Shown here: positions 22,725-30,790 of the stretch, piece after piece
Position numbering within the stretch: position 1 is the first letter of the stretch
Layout of the letters: each line of letters starts with the position of its first letter
From: an uncultured Clostridia bacterium
GTDB lineage: Bacteria; Bacillota; Clostridia; Oscillospirales; Ruminococcaceae
DNA: 36,565 bases
Direction of reading: 5' to 3'
NCBI GenBank assembly: GCA_946617595.1
Contig: CAMOKN010000035.1
Span: 1 to 36,565, forward strand
Program-made: the position numbers and the translations under genes
Notes under the pieces: model-generated
What the model was told of the DNA's origin: nothing
The model's input: only the letters and a program-made list of their open reading frames with translations
Databases searched by the model: none

Positions 22725-22753
22725 AGTATAGCATATCTCCGTGAAAATGTCAA
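22725..22753 (-). promoter_or_regulatory. Consensus promoter of the predicted small RNA
   Basis: On the - strand TTGACA (22748-22753), exactly 17 bp, then TATACT (22725-22730) preceded by TGC (extended -10). It points away from the integrase toward hicB and has no protein gene to serve, which is the main argument for a non-coding transcript. Confidence 0.75.
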
Positions 22754-22767
22754 CTTTCAGGCCGAAA

Positions 22768-22786
22768 TTTGCAGATTTTCTGCAAA
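22768..22786. repeat. Perfect inverted repeat upstream of the integrase
   Basis: TTTGCAGA and TCTGCAAA, 8 bp each with a TTT loop, end 24 bp before the integrase ATG. It could be a regulator or excisionase site, or an RNA hairpin close to the AAGGAGG of the integrase. Confidence 0.5.
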
Positions 22787-22810
22787 AATCGCATTTAAGG
22801 AGGTATTCTA

Positions 22811-23833
22811 ATGGCAACTGCGAAAAAACTACCATCAGGGAGTTACCGCGTCCGGGTCTATGACAAACGGACTGGTAAAACGAGGTCATTCACAGCTGAC
22901 ACGAAAAAAGAAGCTGAATTTCAGGCGAATGAATGGCTGCTCACGCGTAAAGAAAAGCCGGCGGACTTAACCCTTGACAAAGCGATAGATAAATATATAG
23001 AGAGCAAGTCAAATACCCTCTCCCCTTCTACGATTCGTGGATATAAGATTGCCCAGAGAAACGCATACGAGAGCATAAAGGATCTCAAACTTGAACAGCT
23101 GAGCGAGTTAAGACTTCAAAAATGGGCAAATGAGAATGCAGCGAGATATTCACCCAAATCAATCAATAATCAGTTCGGACTTCTGTCTGCTGTCCTCAAA
23201 CAGAACAAGATCCGGCTCGATATGGACGAGATCATGCTGAAACCGAAGGAAAAGAGGGAGTACAATGTTCCGTCCCCCGATGACTTGTCTGTCATCATAA
23301 AAGCAATTAACGGAAAAAGCTGCGAAATACCTGTGCTTATCGCAATCATGTGCGGATGTCGGCAGTCCGAAATAGCAGCTCTCCTTTGGAAAGACTACGA
23401 TGGATCCACAATACACATACACGCAGCTGTAGTTCCCGATGAAAACGGAAAGCTTGTACGAAAAGAGCGCCCGAAATCCTATGCAAGCAACAGGATAATT
23501 GAAGTTCCGGAATATCTGAAACAGATCCTTGATGCAGATGAATGTAAAAATGAACACATAAGTCCATTCAGAACGACATCGGGTGTTCTGAGAGCTTTTC
23601 AGAAGATATGCACTGATCTCGGTCTCCCGAAATACAAGATGCATGAGCTCCGCCACGCTTACGCTTCCATGATGCTTAAAGAAGGAGTACCGGACAAATA
23701 TGCAATGGAAAGACTCGGGCAGAGCACTCCATACATGATAAAACAAGTGTATCAGCACACTTTCCGCTCTGAGCAGGAGGCTGCCGCCATCAAGATCAAC
23801 AACGCTATGGATAAGCTCGCAAAAATTTTGTAA
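22811..23833 (+). CDS. int: Phage integrase, tyrosine recombinase
   Basis: 340 aa. The N-terminal arm-binding domain (GSYRVRVYDKRTGKTRSFT) is followed by the core-binding SAM-like domain (about 52-135) and the catalytic domain. Catalytic residues are R184 (CGCRQSE), K222 (RPKS), H278-x-x-R281 (HELRHAY) and nucleophile Y314 (KQVYQHT). The usual His/Trp in LGHS is Gln here (Q304, RLGQS). AAGGAGG lies 6 nt before the ATG. It ends about 75 bp from the tRNA 3' fragment that marks the attachment site, the usual arrangement for tRNA-targeting integrases. No separate excisionase gene was recognised. Confidence 0.95.
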   Translation: MATAKKLPSGSYRVRVYDKRTGKTRSFTADTKKEAEFQANEWLLTRKEKPADLTLDKAIDKYIESKSNTLSPSTIRGYKIAQRNAYESIKDLKLEQLSELRLQKWANENAARYSPKSINNQFGLLSAVLKQNKIRLDMDEIMLKPKEKREYNVPSPDDLSVIIKAINGKSCEIPVLIAIMCGCRQSEIAALLWKDYDGSTIHIHAAVVPDENGKLVRKERPKSYASNRIIEVPEYLKQILDADECKNEHISPFRTTSGVLRAFQKICTDLGLPKYKMHELRHAYASMMLKEGVPDKYAMERLGQSTPYMIKQVYQHTFRSEQEAAAIKINNAMDKLAKIL

Positions 23834-23906
23834 ATAAAGATACTTGCCACAAAATTTGCCACGATTTTTCACAGTACCGCATCAAATAAGCATTTAACAG
23901 CCATTT

Positions 23907-23937
23907 CGAAAGGGTTCAAATCCCTCTTTCTGCGCCA
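23907..23937 (+). other. Prophage attachment site: 3' end of a tRNA gene
   Basis: AGGGTTCAAATCCCT is a T-stem and loop, TTTCTGC a 3' acceptor strand, then discriminator G and encoded CCA (23935-23937). No 5' half of a tRNA precedes it, so this is the fragment displaced by integration and the intact gene should be at the far left end of the prophage. The outer T-stem pair (23910 A with 23926 C) does not match, which suggests that sequence left of about 23911 is phage DNA. The amino acid identity cannot be fixed from this piece; a Ser-type tRNA is possible. Confidence 0.8.
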
Positions 23938-23940
23938 ATA

Positions 23941-23969
23941 AAAACCCGGACGATAAGTCTGGGTTTTTT
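23941..23969 (+). terminator. Host tRNA terminator
   Basis: AAAACCCGGAC, a GATAA loop and GTCTGGGTTTT form an 11-bp stem (one G-U) that runs straight into T residues. It begins 4 bp after the tRNA CCA and is the original terminator of the target tRNA, the first host sequence right of the prophage. Confidence 0.9.
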
Positions 23970-24000
23970 ATTATTTTTCAGGCAATACCGCACGACTTTT

Positions 24001-24157
24001 GGGTACCTCTAAAAACCGCTTTGAAAAGAGAAAATGTGGCAGCCGTGTCGAAGACGAGGAAAGGCTCCGAAGGCTTGCTGGCGCAAGGTGAGGAGACTTG
24101 ACGAAATATTCGACGCGGATGACTCGTTTTCTCTCAAATGGGTTTTTAGAGATTCCC
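24001..24157. repeat. 157-bp palindromic element with inverted-repeat ends
   Basis: GGGTACCTCTAAAAACC (24001-24017) and the reverse of it at 24141-24157 match at 15 of 17 positions. Inside, GAAAAGAGAAAA pairs with TTTTCTCTC, CCGTGTCGAA (24043-24052) pairs with TTCGACGCGG (24109-24118) and CTTGC with GCAAG around a TGGC loop. The whole element can fold as one long hairpin. Its right end touches the rsmG stop codon. It has no ORF of its own. It looks like a MITE-type or REP-like repeat. Confidence 0.7.
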
Positions 24158-24843
24158 TAAAGTGGTTTTTTTGCTATTTTAGCGGATACCCGCGGATACT
24201 GCGGCGGAGTCTCTCTGATCTTCTCAATAATTACCAGATTTCTTTTATCTCCGCCCGGAAGTGTGTATTTTTTTACATCGGCTATCTTTCCGCCAAGAGT
24301 TTTTATTGCATTCTCTGCATCTGCTGTCTCGTCTTTTTCTCCCTTTAACGCAATGAATATTCCTCCCGTTTTTACAAACGGTATGCAATATTCACACAGC
24401 AAGTTCAGGGCTGCTACAGCTCTTGCACACACCATTCCGAACTTTTCACGGTAATTCTTGTCCTGTCCGAGTTCTTCACCGCGGGCATGAACTGTTTTAC
24501 AGTCAAGTCCGAGCAGCTTACAAGCCGAATCGAGATAAGTTATTCTTTTATTTCCGCTGTCGATCAGTGTAAAGTCAAGGTCGGGACGGTATATTTTCAT
24601 CGGAAGCGACGGAAATCCGGCACCTGCTCCGACGTCAGCACAAATTGTTCCATGTGGAACATTTACCATTGTCAGCGGAAGAATACTGTCGATATAGTGT
24701 TTTTCGATTATGTCACTAAGTTCGGTAATGCGGGTCAGGTTTACTTTTTTGTTGTACTCGGTCATGTATTCCGCAAGAGTAACCAGCAGGTGTTCCTGCT
24801 CATCGTTTATTTCTATCCCGCAAGCTCTGAACTCATTTTTCAT
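24157..24843 (-). CDS. rsmG: 16S rRNA (guanine-527-N7)-methyltransferase RsmG
   Basis: 228 aa from ATG 24843; an earlier TTG would add ten residues. The SAM-binding region [19 protein letters not shown] and the flanking [14 protein letters not shown] and HYIDSILPL are diagnostic of RsmG (GidB). The C-terminus extends past the usual end with a Lys/Pro-rich tail, and its stop codon coincides with the end of the palindromic element. It overlaps mnmG by 11 nt in the conserved mnmG-rsmG order. Codons VPHGTI are written over a parS-like palindrome (24646-24661). Confidence 0.95.
   Translation of the reverse strand: MKNEFRACGIEINDEQEHLLVTLAEYMTEYNKKVNLTRITELSDIIEKHYIDSILPLTMVNVPHGTICADVGAGAGFPSLPMKIYRPDLDFTLIDSGNKRITYLDSACKLLGLDCKTVHARGEELGQDKNYREKFGMVCARAVAALNLLCEYCIPFVKTGGIFIALKGEKDETADAENAIKTLGGKIADVKKYTLPGGDKRNLVIIEKIRETPPQYPRVSAKIAKKPL
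24646..24661. promoter_or_regulatory. parS-like site 1 (inside rsmG)
   Basis: TGTTCCATGTGGAACA is a perfect palindrome close to the bacterial parS consensus TGTTTCACGTGAAACA. The same 16-mer recurs at 26975-26990. It should be a ParB (Spo0J) loading site near the origin. Confidence 0.7.
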
Positions 24844-26698
24844 CTTCGCTTTCCTTTCCTGAATTTGCCGCAAGCCATATCAGAAGCACTGATATGTCAG
24901 CCGGATTCACTCCTGATATTCTTCCGGCTTGTCCTATATTAAGCGGACGATGAAGATTCAGCTTTTCCTGTGCTTCAAGACGCAGACCGGATATTTTTGT
25001 GTAATCTATATCGGGCGGAAGCTTTTTTGTTTCAAGCCGTTTCATTTCTTTGATCTTGGCAAGCTGTGTTTTGATATATCCCTCATATTTTATGTTTGTC
25101 TGTATTTTTTCCGCAATGTCAGTTCTTATGTGCGGATCGTTCTCATCGAACTTTATCAGATCAAAATAAGATATCTGCGGTCTTCGGAGTATCTCGATGA
25201 ATTTTACTCCCTGATCTATGGGCGATGTTCCCTTTTCTTCAAGCATCTTGTTCAGCTCTTCGGAAGGTCTTATAGTTGCCTTTTTGATTCTGGCAGTCTC
25301 TTCATCTACGATCTTTTTCATACTAAGGTAGTTCTCATATCTTTCGTCTGAAATAAGACCTATCTCATGTCCGAGTTCAGTAAGACGCTCAGGTGCATTA
25401 TCCTGACGGAGGATCAGTCTGTACTCGCTGCGTGATGTCATCATTCTGTACGGTTCAACACAACCTTTAGTAACAAGATCGTCGATGAGAGTTCCGATAT
25501 ACGAGTTTGAACGGTCGAGTATTATCTGTTCAAGTCCTTTGATTTTACGTGAAGCGTTTATCCCTGCAACAAGACCTTGTGCTGCTGCTTCTTCATATCC
25601 CGAAGTAGAATTGAACTGCCCTGCCCCGTACAGACCCGATATTTTTTTTGTTTCGAGGGTTGCAAACAGATCGAGCGGATCGAGACAATCATATTCTATA
25701 GCATACGCCGGACGCATTATCTCAACATTTTCAAGCCCTTTTATCGTTCTCAGAAATGCGAGCTGAACATCTTCGGGAAGCGATGTTGACATTCCCTGTA
25801 AATAGTATTCGTCCGTATCGAGTCCCATTGGTTCAACAAAGAGCTGATGACGTTCTTTATCCTTGAACCGCATTAGTTTTGTTTCTATGCTTGGACAGTA
25901 TCTCGGTCCCACACCGACTATCTTTCCGGAATACAGAGCCGACCTGTCAAGATTTTCAAGTATAATTCTGTGAGTTTCTTCATTTGTATATGTTACATAG
26001 CAATCTGCTTTATTTTCAAGTGGAAATTTATTATCGAATGAGAAGGGCGTGATATCATCATCGCCGCTCTGTTTTTCCATTTTTGAAAAGTCTATGGATC
26101 TTTTATGCACTCTTGCGGGAGTGCCGGTCTTGAATCTTCTGATATTGAGTCCGAGTTTTCTCAGACTTTCAGTAAGTTCTCCTGACGGATTCACATTATC
26201 CGGTCCGCTTTTATAAGAAGTCGTTCCGATAAATATTTCACCGCCGAGATATGTTCCGGTAGTTATTATCACTGCTTTTGCGGAACAGAATCCTCCGAGT
26301 TTTGTAATTACGCCGGTCACTTTATTATTTTCGGTACAAATTTCAGTGACCTCTGCCTGTTTTATATCAAGCAAAGGTTCACTTTCAAGAGTATGCTTCA
26401 TAAACGTGTGATATTTCACACGGTCTGACTGTACGCGCAGAGAATGTACTGCCGGACCCTTTCCCCTGTTCAGCATTCGTGACTGGATAAACGTAGCGTC
26501 CGCAGCAATTCCCATTTCTCCTCCGAGCGCATCTATCTCACTTACGAGCTGACCTTTAGCAGATCCGCCGATGCTCGGGTTGCACGGCATATTTGCAATT
26601 GTATCGAGTGACAGCACAAACACAGCTGTTTTCATTCCGAGTCTTGCCGCCGCAAGTGCTGCCTCACATCCCGCATGTCCGGCTCCGACTACTGCCAC
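24833..26698 (-). CDS. mnmG: tRNA uridine-34 5-carboxymethylaminomethyl modification enzyme MnmG (GidA)
   Basis: 621 aa as drawn from GTG 26698. The FAD-binding loop [39 protein letters not shown] and [11 protein letters not shown] are unmistakable. It partners MnmE to modify the wobble uridine of several tRNAs. The drawn start cuts the first beta strand short. The upstream in-frame codons read YNIGEYDV before VAVVG, matching the normal N-terminus, but contain no ATG, GTG or TTG. The only well-placed start is ATA at 26720-26722, 8 nt from AAGGAG. The true protein is probably 8 residues longer. Confidence 0.95.
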   Translation of the reverse strand: MAVVGAGHAGCEAALAAARLGMKTAVFVLSLDTIANMPCNPSIGGSAKGQLVSEIDALGGEMGIAADATFIQSRMLNRGKGPAVHSLRVQSDRVKYHTFMKHTLESEPLLDIKQAEVTEICTENNKVTGVITKLGGFCSAKAVIITTGTYLGGEIFIGTTSYKSGPDNVNPSGELTESLRKLGLNIRRFKTGTPARVHKRSIDFSKMEKQSGDDDITPFSFDNKFPLENKADCYVTYTNEETHRIILENLDRSALYSGKIVGVGPRYCPSIETKLMRFKDKERHQLFVEPMGLDTDEYYLQGMSTSLPEDVQLAFLRTIKGLENVEIMRPAYAIEYDCLDPLDLFATLETKKISGLYGAGQFNSTSGYEEAAAQGLVAGINASRKIKGLEQIILDRSNSYIGTLIDDLVTKGCVEPYRMMTSRSEYRLILRQDNAPERLTELGHEIGLISDERYENYLSMKKIVDEETARIKKATIRPSEELNKMLEEKGTSPIDQGVKFIEILRRPQISYFDLIKFDENDPHIRTDIAEKIQTNIKYEGYIKTQLAKIKEMKRLETKKLPPDIDYTKISGLRLEAQEKLNLHRPLNIGQAGRISGVNPADISVLLIWLAANSGKESEDEK

Positions 26699-26756
26699 AT
26701 CATATTCACCGATATTATATATAGTATCAGCTCCTTAGTTTTTTTACAAGATTTGG

Positions 26757-26772
26757 TGTTCTACGTGGAACT
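26757..26772. promoter_or_regulatory. parS-like site 2
   Basis: TGTTCTACGTGGAACT, an imperfect copy of the parS palindrome, lies in the gap upstream of mnmG. It keeps the central ACGTGGAAC arm. Confidence 0.6.
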
Positions 26773-26793
26773 TTTATTACTGCGCTTAGGAAT

Positions 26794-26892
26794 GTTGAGA
26801 TAATCGCTGCGCTTGAGATCGTTGAGACTGTCGCTGCGCTTGAGATCGGGGCTCTGCCCCGAACCCCGCTTCTTTTCAAAGTGAAAAGAAGC
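26794..26892. repeat. Tandem 27-bp repeats plus two hairpins in the mnmG upstream gap
   Basis: Two 27-bp units (26794-26820 and 26821-26847) share TCGCTGCGCTTGAGATC and differ at three positions. They are followed by GGGGCTCTGCCCC (26848-26860) and a perfect 11-bp stem GCTTCTTTTCA/TGAAAAGAAGC (26868-26892). A 76-codon reading frame on the - strand across it (26761-26991) is repetitive and probably not a gene. It looks like a dispersed intergenic repeat element. Confidence 0.6.
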
Positions 26893-26974
26893 AAAAGCTA
26901 CTCGCTTCGCAATTAAATCACAAAGATTTTGCTGCTCTCTTTGATTATCTTTAAGAATTATATAAGAATAAAAT

Positions 26975-26990
26975 TGTTCCATGTGGAACA
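26975..26990. promoter_or_regulatory. parS-like site 3
   Basis: TGTTCCATGTGGAACA, identical to the site inside rsmG, sits in the intergenic gap between the aldolase and mnmG. Confidence 0.7.
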
Positions 26991-27034
26991 CAAAATATGG
27001 AAAAATTTCAGAAAATTTTGTCTAAATATAGAAA

Positions 27035-27718
27035 TTAAAGGCTGTATTTTTTGTAGCCCGGGTGTCTTATCGGAAATGCTTTTGCAATATCACAGCATTC
27101 GTCGATCTTCTCTCTCGGCAGTTCTTTTGCTCCGCCAAGAAGCCTTGCAACAAGTGTGGTCTTTGCAAAATGTTCGAGTGTTTCCATTCTGTAATAAGCC
27201 TGAGTTATATCTACTCCAAGAGTAAGAGCACCATGATTCATAAGAAGTATAGTATCATGATCCGGAAGAAAAGGTTCGATGCTGTCGGGAACTTCTGTTG
27301 TTCCGGGTGTGCCGTAAGGTGCAATCGGTACTGAACCAAGGAATATTATTGCTTCGGGCATCGTGTAGTTATCAAGCGGGATATGTGCGATCGCAAACCC
27401 TGTCGCAACAGGTGGATGAGCATGAACTACAGCTCCGATATCCGGTCTGTCTTTATAGCATTTCAGATGCATCTTGAATTCAGATGACGGTCTGTACCCC
27501 TCCGGACAATAAATAACTTCATTGTCTGCGCTCATCTTGATAAGCATTTCAGGTGTAAGGATCCTCTTGCTCGTGCCGGTTGGAGTTGCAAGAAATGTTC
27601 CGTCATCAAGCTTTACCGAAATGTTTCCGTCATTTGCAGCAACCATTCCGAGCTGCCAGAGGTTGTGACCTACCTCACATATCTGTTCTTTGATCTTATA
27701 TTCTTCTGCTTCTGTCAT
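27035..27718 (-). CDS. Class II aldolase/adducin family protein (fuculose- or ribulose-phosphate aldolase-like)
   Basis: 227 aa. The zinc ligands appear in VVHAHPPVA (two His) and LMNHGALTLG (third His), with the catalytic Glu in YTMPEAI and the substrate loop GNISVKL and TPTGTSK. Members cleave sugar phosphates to dihydroxyacetone phosphate plus an aldehyde, or act as epimerases. The exact substrate cannot be read off, and no sugar-pathway neighbours are present. It stands as a single gene with its own promoter (27779-27807). Confidence 0.85.
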   Translation of the reverse strand: MTEAEEYKIKEQICEVGHNLWQLGMVAANDGNISVKLDDGTFLATPTGTSKRILTPEMLIKMSADNEVIYCPEGYRPSSEFKMHLKCYKDRPDIGAVVHAHPPVATGFAIAHIPLDNYTMPEAIIFLGSVPIAPYGTPGTTEVPDSIEPFLPDHDTILLMNHGALTLGVDITQAYYRMETLEHFAKTTLVARLLGGAKELPREKIDECCDIAKAFPIRHPGYKKYSL

Positions 27719-27750
27719 TTTGTATCTGTTCCTTTCTGAAAAAATTCAAT

Positions 27751-27807
27751 AATGGGTTTTTAGAGGTTCCCTGATATTATTATAGCATATGAATGTTTTT
27801 ATTGCAA
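27751..27807 (-). promoter_or_regulatory. Aldolase promoter with a 22-bp motif shared with the palindromic element
   Basis: On the - strand TTGCAA (27802-27807), 17 bp, TATAAT (27779-27784) with extended TGC. Just downstream of the start point, 27751-27772 matches the right end of the 157-bp element (24137-24158) at 21 of 22 positions. The motif is therefore in the 5' leader of the aldolase mRNA. Confidence 0.7.
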
Positions 27808-27815
27808 TAAAAAAA

Positions 27816-28673
27816 TCAAAAATCCGGAGTCATATCAAGATTGTCGCAGCCTTTCTCCTGCATGAATCCTTCAAGTCCCAGTTCAGCGCATCTGTCAGTT
27901 ACTTTTTCATATTCAAAAGTTGTGAGCTTACGATTTATCTCCTTGAATCTGACTGCGTCATAACAGGGTGTGTACTGACGCATGATGCTCACAAGTGGTC
28001 GGATATCAAGCGAAGCAAGCTTTTCCATAAGTAAAATACTGTCGTGATATCCTTTTGGAAGAACAAGATGTCTAACTATAACACCTTTCTTCATGATGTT
28101 CCCGTGGAACTTTGCTTCCGGCTGCTGACGCAGCATTTCTTTTAATGCAGGAAAAGCAAAATCAAAATAATCTGCCGCACAGGAATATTTTCCGGACATC
28201 TCACTGCTGTAGAATTTAAGATCAGGCAGGTAGATATCTACAAGTCCTTCGAGCATTTTCAGAGTCTCAACATTCTCATATCCGCCGCAATTATATACTA
28301 CAGGGATACCGAGTTCTTTTTTGCATACTGAAAGAACTTCCGCTATCTTATCAGCAAAGTGTGTTGCTGTTACAAGATTGATATTATGCGCACCTTTTTC
28401 TTTAAGCTCGAAAAAAATATCTCTCAGACGAGAGAGGCTTATTTCTTCACCTTTAAGGTCATGGCTGATAGGATAGTTCTGACAGAAAGCACATTTCAGA
28501 TTGCAGCCGGAAAAAAATACTGCACCGCTCCCGTTTTTACCGCTTATACATGGTTCTTCACCGAAGTGCAACATATATTTAGATATTCTAATTTTATCTT
28601 TACAGCCACAGTATCCTGCTTTTACACTTCTGTCAATACCGCATCTTCTCGGGCAGAGGAAACACTCACTCAT
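27816..28673 (-). CDS. Radical SAM protein, PFL-activating enzyme-like (COG1313 type)
   Basis: 285 aa. The cluster motif is FSGCNLKCAFCQNYPIS (CxxxCxxC), with an N-terminal CLCPRRCGIDR and GYCG set of extra Cys residues found in this subgroup. Later segments (HINLVTATHFADKI-like, VYNCGGYE, LPDLKFYS) agree with the PflA-like radical SAM barrel. It probably activates a glycyl radical enzyme or a related partner that is not encoded here. It overlaps the start of the upstream 411-aa gene's end by 8 nt. Confidence 0.85.
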   Translation of the reverse strand: MSECFLCPRRCGIDRSVKAGYCGCKDKIRISKYMLHFGEEPCISGKNGSGAVFFSGCNLKCAFCQNYPISHDLKGEEISLSRLRDIFFELKEKGAHNINLVTATHFADKIAEVLSVCKKELGIPVVYNCGGYENVETLKMLEGLVDIYLPDLKFYSSEMSGKYSCAADYFDFAFPALKEMLRQQPEAKFHGNIMKKGVIVRHLVLPKGYHDSILLMEKLASLDIRPLVSIMRQYTPCYDAVRFKEINRKLTTFEYEKVTDRCAELGLEGFMQEKGCDNLDMTPDF

Positions 28674-29901
28674 TTTTTTTCAGCTCCCTTGAAAATTTTT
28701 CCGCCCGCTCAAATGAATACAGTATCTCTCCCTGATACTCCGGGTCTTCTCTGTAATCATTTATATCAAAATTTGAAAGCTTATAGCAGAATGAAACAAC
28801 AACCGTATATTGTTTCATAAGCATGATCTTGTCCATAAAATTCCAGTAATTATCTATAGTATGTTTTTTTATGTACTGTCTTAGCTGACCATTCATTCCA
28901 TCAAATCTGAAAATACTCTCACATACTGATGCAAGAGATGCCGCGGCATAATATATCGAATAGTTGTCCATTATACTGCCGAGGTCATTCATATTTACAA
29001 CAGGAAGATCTATATGTGCAAATGATTTTATTATCTTTATGAACATATTTGCTATCTCAACACCGTTGCAGTTGCAAATTATGGTAAGAAGATCGCTTGT
29101 GAGATCAGACAGCTTTTTTTCTCTTTCGTCTTCTGAGTTTTCAAAAACTGTATTTTTTGAATACAGATCCTCCAGCTTATAACCGCCGTATGCTATGGCA
29201 AACAGAACTGAGAAATTGATCCTTGTCTTTGTATTTGAAAGATCTGCAACAAACTTATTTCTGTTTGCATACATAACAGCGTTTATTTCTTCAACTTCAG
29301 CAGGTCTGCTGTTAAGTCTGAGATTCGTACTGAAACGGCGGTAATTATATTTATCAATAAGTTCTTTATACTGGATCGAATTCTGCATTCCGAACTTTAC
29401 CGCAGCGAGTCTGACGGATTCGATGACAGTTTTTGCATATTTATTCAGCTCATAGCCTTTTTCTTCTTTTTTCTTTCTTTTTTCAATGAGCTTTTTCTTT
29501 GAAGAAGAATTTTCCGGCATATCATTAAGCAGCTCAAGGTATGTGTATTCCGGCTCTCCGACAAAAACGTGTTCTCCCCTGCACATCACTTTTGATATTC
29601 TTACAAATTCGCCTATATACAATTTTTTCAGAAGAAAAGCTGTTTTTATGATATCCTTGTCTTTATCCCTGACTTTTGTAAGATACATCTCACAGCATTC
29701 CGAAAAAGCTTTTTCATTTATAAAAACAAGATCGAATAAATCTATACCGAGTTTATCAGCCGCATATCTGCAATTGCTTTCAAAAATATATTCCTTTATT
29801 CTGATAAGATAACCGACCGTATTTTTTTCACTCAGGATAGTGCGGGGAGAAAAGGCGAAAGTCCTTATGCACTTAGGAACATCTGTCAGAGAGATCAGCA
29901 T
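28666..29901 (-). CDS. Hypothetical protein, 411 aa
   Basis: No family recognised. The protein is cytoplasmic-looking, Lys/Glu/Asn-rich and mostly helical. It has a basic stretch KKKLIEKRKKKEEKGYELNK around residue 135-155, and VIESVRLAAVKFGMQNSI after it. There is no signal peptide, membrane segment or catalytic motif that I can see. Start ATG 29901 has GGAAGGTG about 12 nt upstream. It overlaps the radical SAM gene by 8 nt, so they are probably cotranscribed, with rsmI 61 bp upstream. Confidence 0.75.
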   Translation of the reverse strand: MLISLTDVPKCIRTFAFSPRTILSEKNTVGYLIRIKEYIFESNCRYAADKLGIDLFDLVFINEKAFSECCEMYLTKVRDKDKDIIKTAFLLKKLYIGEFVRISKVMCRGEHVFVGEPEYTYLELLNDMPENSSSKKKLIEKRKKKEEKGYELNKYAKTVIESVRLAAVKFGMQNSIQYKELIDKYNYRRFSTNLRLNSRPAEVEEINAVMYANRNKFVADLSNTKTRINFSVLFAIAYGGYKLEDLYSKNTVFENSEDEREKKLSDLTSDLLTIICNCNGVEIANMFIKIIKSFAHIDLPVVNMNDLGSIMDNYSIYYAAASLASVCESIFRFDGMNGQLRQYIKKHTIDNYWNFMDKIMLMKQYTVVVSFCYKLSNFDINDYREDPEYQGEILYSFERAEKFSRELKKNE

Positions 29902-29962
29902 ATAAGAACAATCACCTTCCTCTAAAATATTTTATCAAATACCAGACTATATGGAAATAAAA

Positions 29963-30790
29963 TCAGTTCTTAGTGATAAGATTATATATCTCACTTTTTG
30001 AGAAACCATATCTTTTTGCAGCTTCTTTACAAGCTTCCGAAGCCTTCTTCCCTGCCCCGATCTCTGATTCTGCAAATTTCACCGCTTCTTCTATACTATA
30101 TATAATAGTATCCGATTTTTCGGGAGCACCCTCAACAACAAGAACATATTCACCTTTCGGAGTCTTATCCGAATAATAGCTTATCATTTCGGAAACAGTT
30201 CCTCTCAGAACTTCTTCATGAATTTTTGTAAGCTCGCGGCAAAGTGATATTTTTCTGTCTCCAAGTGCTTCAAGAAGATCATCGAGTGTATTTTTCAGTT
30301 TATGAGGAGCTTCATAGAAAATAAGAGTTCGTTTATAATTTTTTATTTCATCGAGATGTTCTTTCCGTTGTTTTTTTGTAACACTCAGAAATCCCTCAAA
30401 AGAAAATCTCGATGTCGGAAGACCGGATATTGCAAGTGCAGACATAGCTGCCGTCGGTGAAGGGACCACATTTATTTCTATCCCACGTTCGGCGCAGATA
30501 CGAACAAGATCTTCACCGGGATCTGATATACACGGCATACCGGCATCGGTCACAATAGCGCACGTCTCTCCTGCCGATATTCTGTCCGCAATATACTCTC
30601 CCTTTTCACGGAGATTATGTTCATAGTAGCTGACAAGAGATTTTTTTATACCGAAATGAGTCAGTAATTTCAAAGTGACTCTGGTATCTTCAGCTGCAAT
30701 AAAATCCACAGAACTGAGAACTTCAAGAGCTCTCGGTGACATATCCGAAAGGTTTCCTATAGGAGTTCCTACCACATAAAGCTTTGACAT
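29963..30790 (-). CDS. rsmI: 16S rRNA (cytidine-1402-2'-O)-methyltransferase RsmI
   Basis: 275 aa. VVGTPIGNLSDMSPRALEVL, AAEDTRVTLKLLTHF and VTDAGMPCISDPGEDLV are the classic tetrapyrrole-methylase-fold signatures of RsmI. It methylates the ribose of C1402 in 16S rRNA near the decoding site. Length matches the family. It is the first gene left of the long AT-rich gap, whose downstream edge should hold its promoter. Confidence 0.95.
   Translation of the reverse strand: MSKLYVVGTPIGNLSDMSPRALEVLSSVDFIAAEDTRVTLKLLTHFGIKKSLVSYYEHNLREKGEYIADRISAGETCAIVTDAGMPCISDPGEDLVRICAERGIEINVVPSPTAAMSALAISGLPTSRFSFEGFLSVTKKQRKEHLDEIKNYKRTLIFYEAPHKLKNTLDDLLEALGDRKISLCRELTKIHEEVLRGTVSEMISYYSDKTPKGEYVLVVEGAPEKSDTIIYSIEEAVKFAESEIGAGKKASEACKEAAKRYGFSKSEIYNLITKN

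Noticed and set aside
26761-26991. 76-codon - strand ORF with DLKRSDSLN-type repeats
   Set aside because: It runs through tandem repeats, two hairpins and parS-like sites; the repetition comes from the DNA repeat, and no ribosome binding site precedes the start.
28097-28113. Possible fourth parS-like site near 28,100
   Set aside because: GTTCCCGTGGAAC is one base shorter than the other sites, so the arms have the wrong spacing; it is inside a coding sequence and probably chance.
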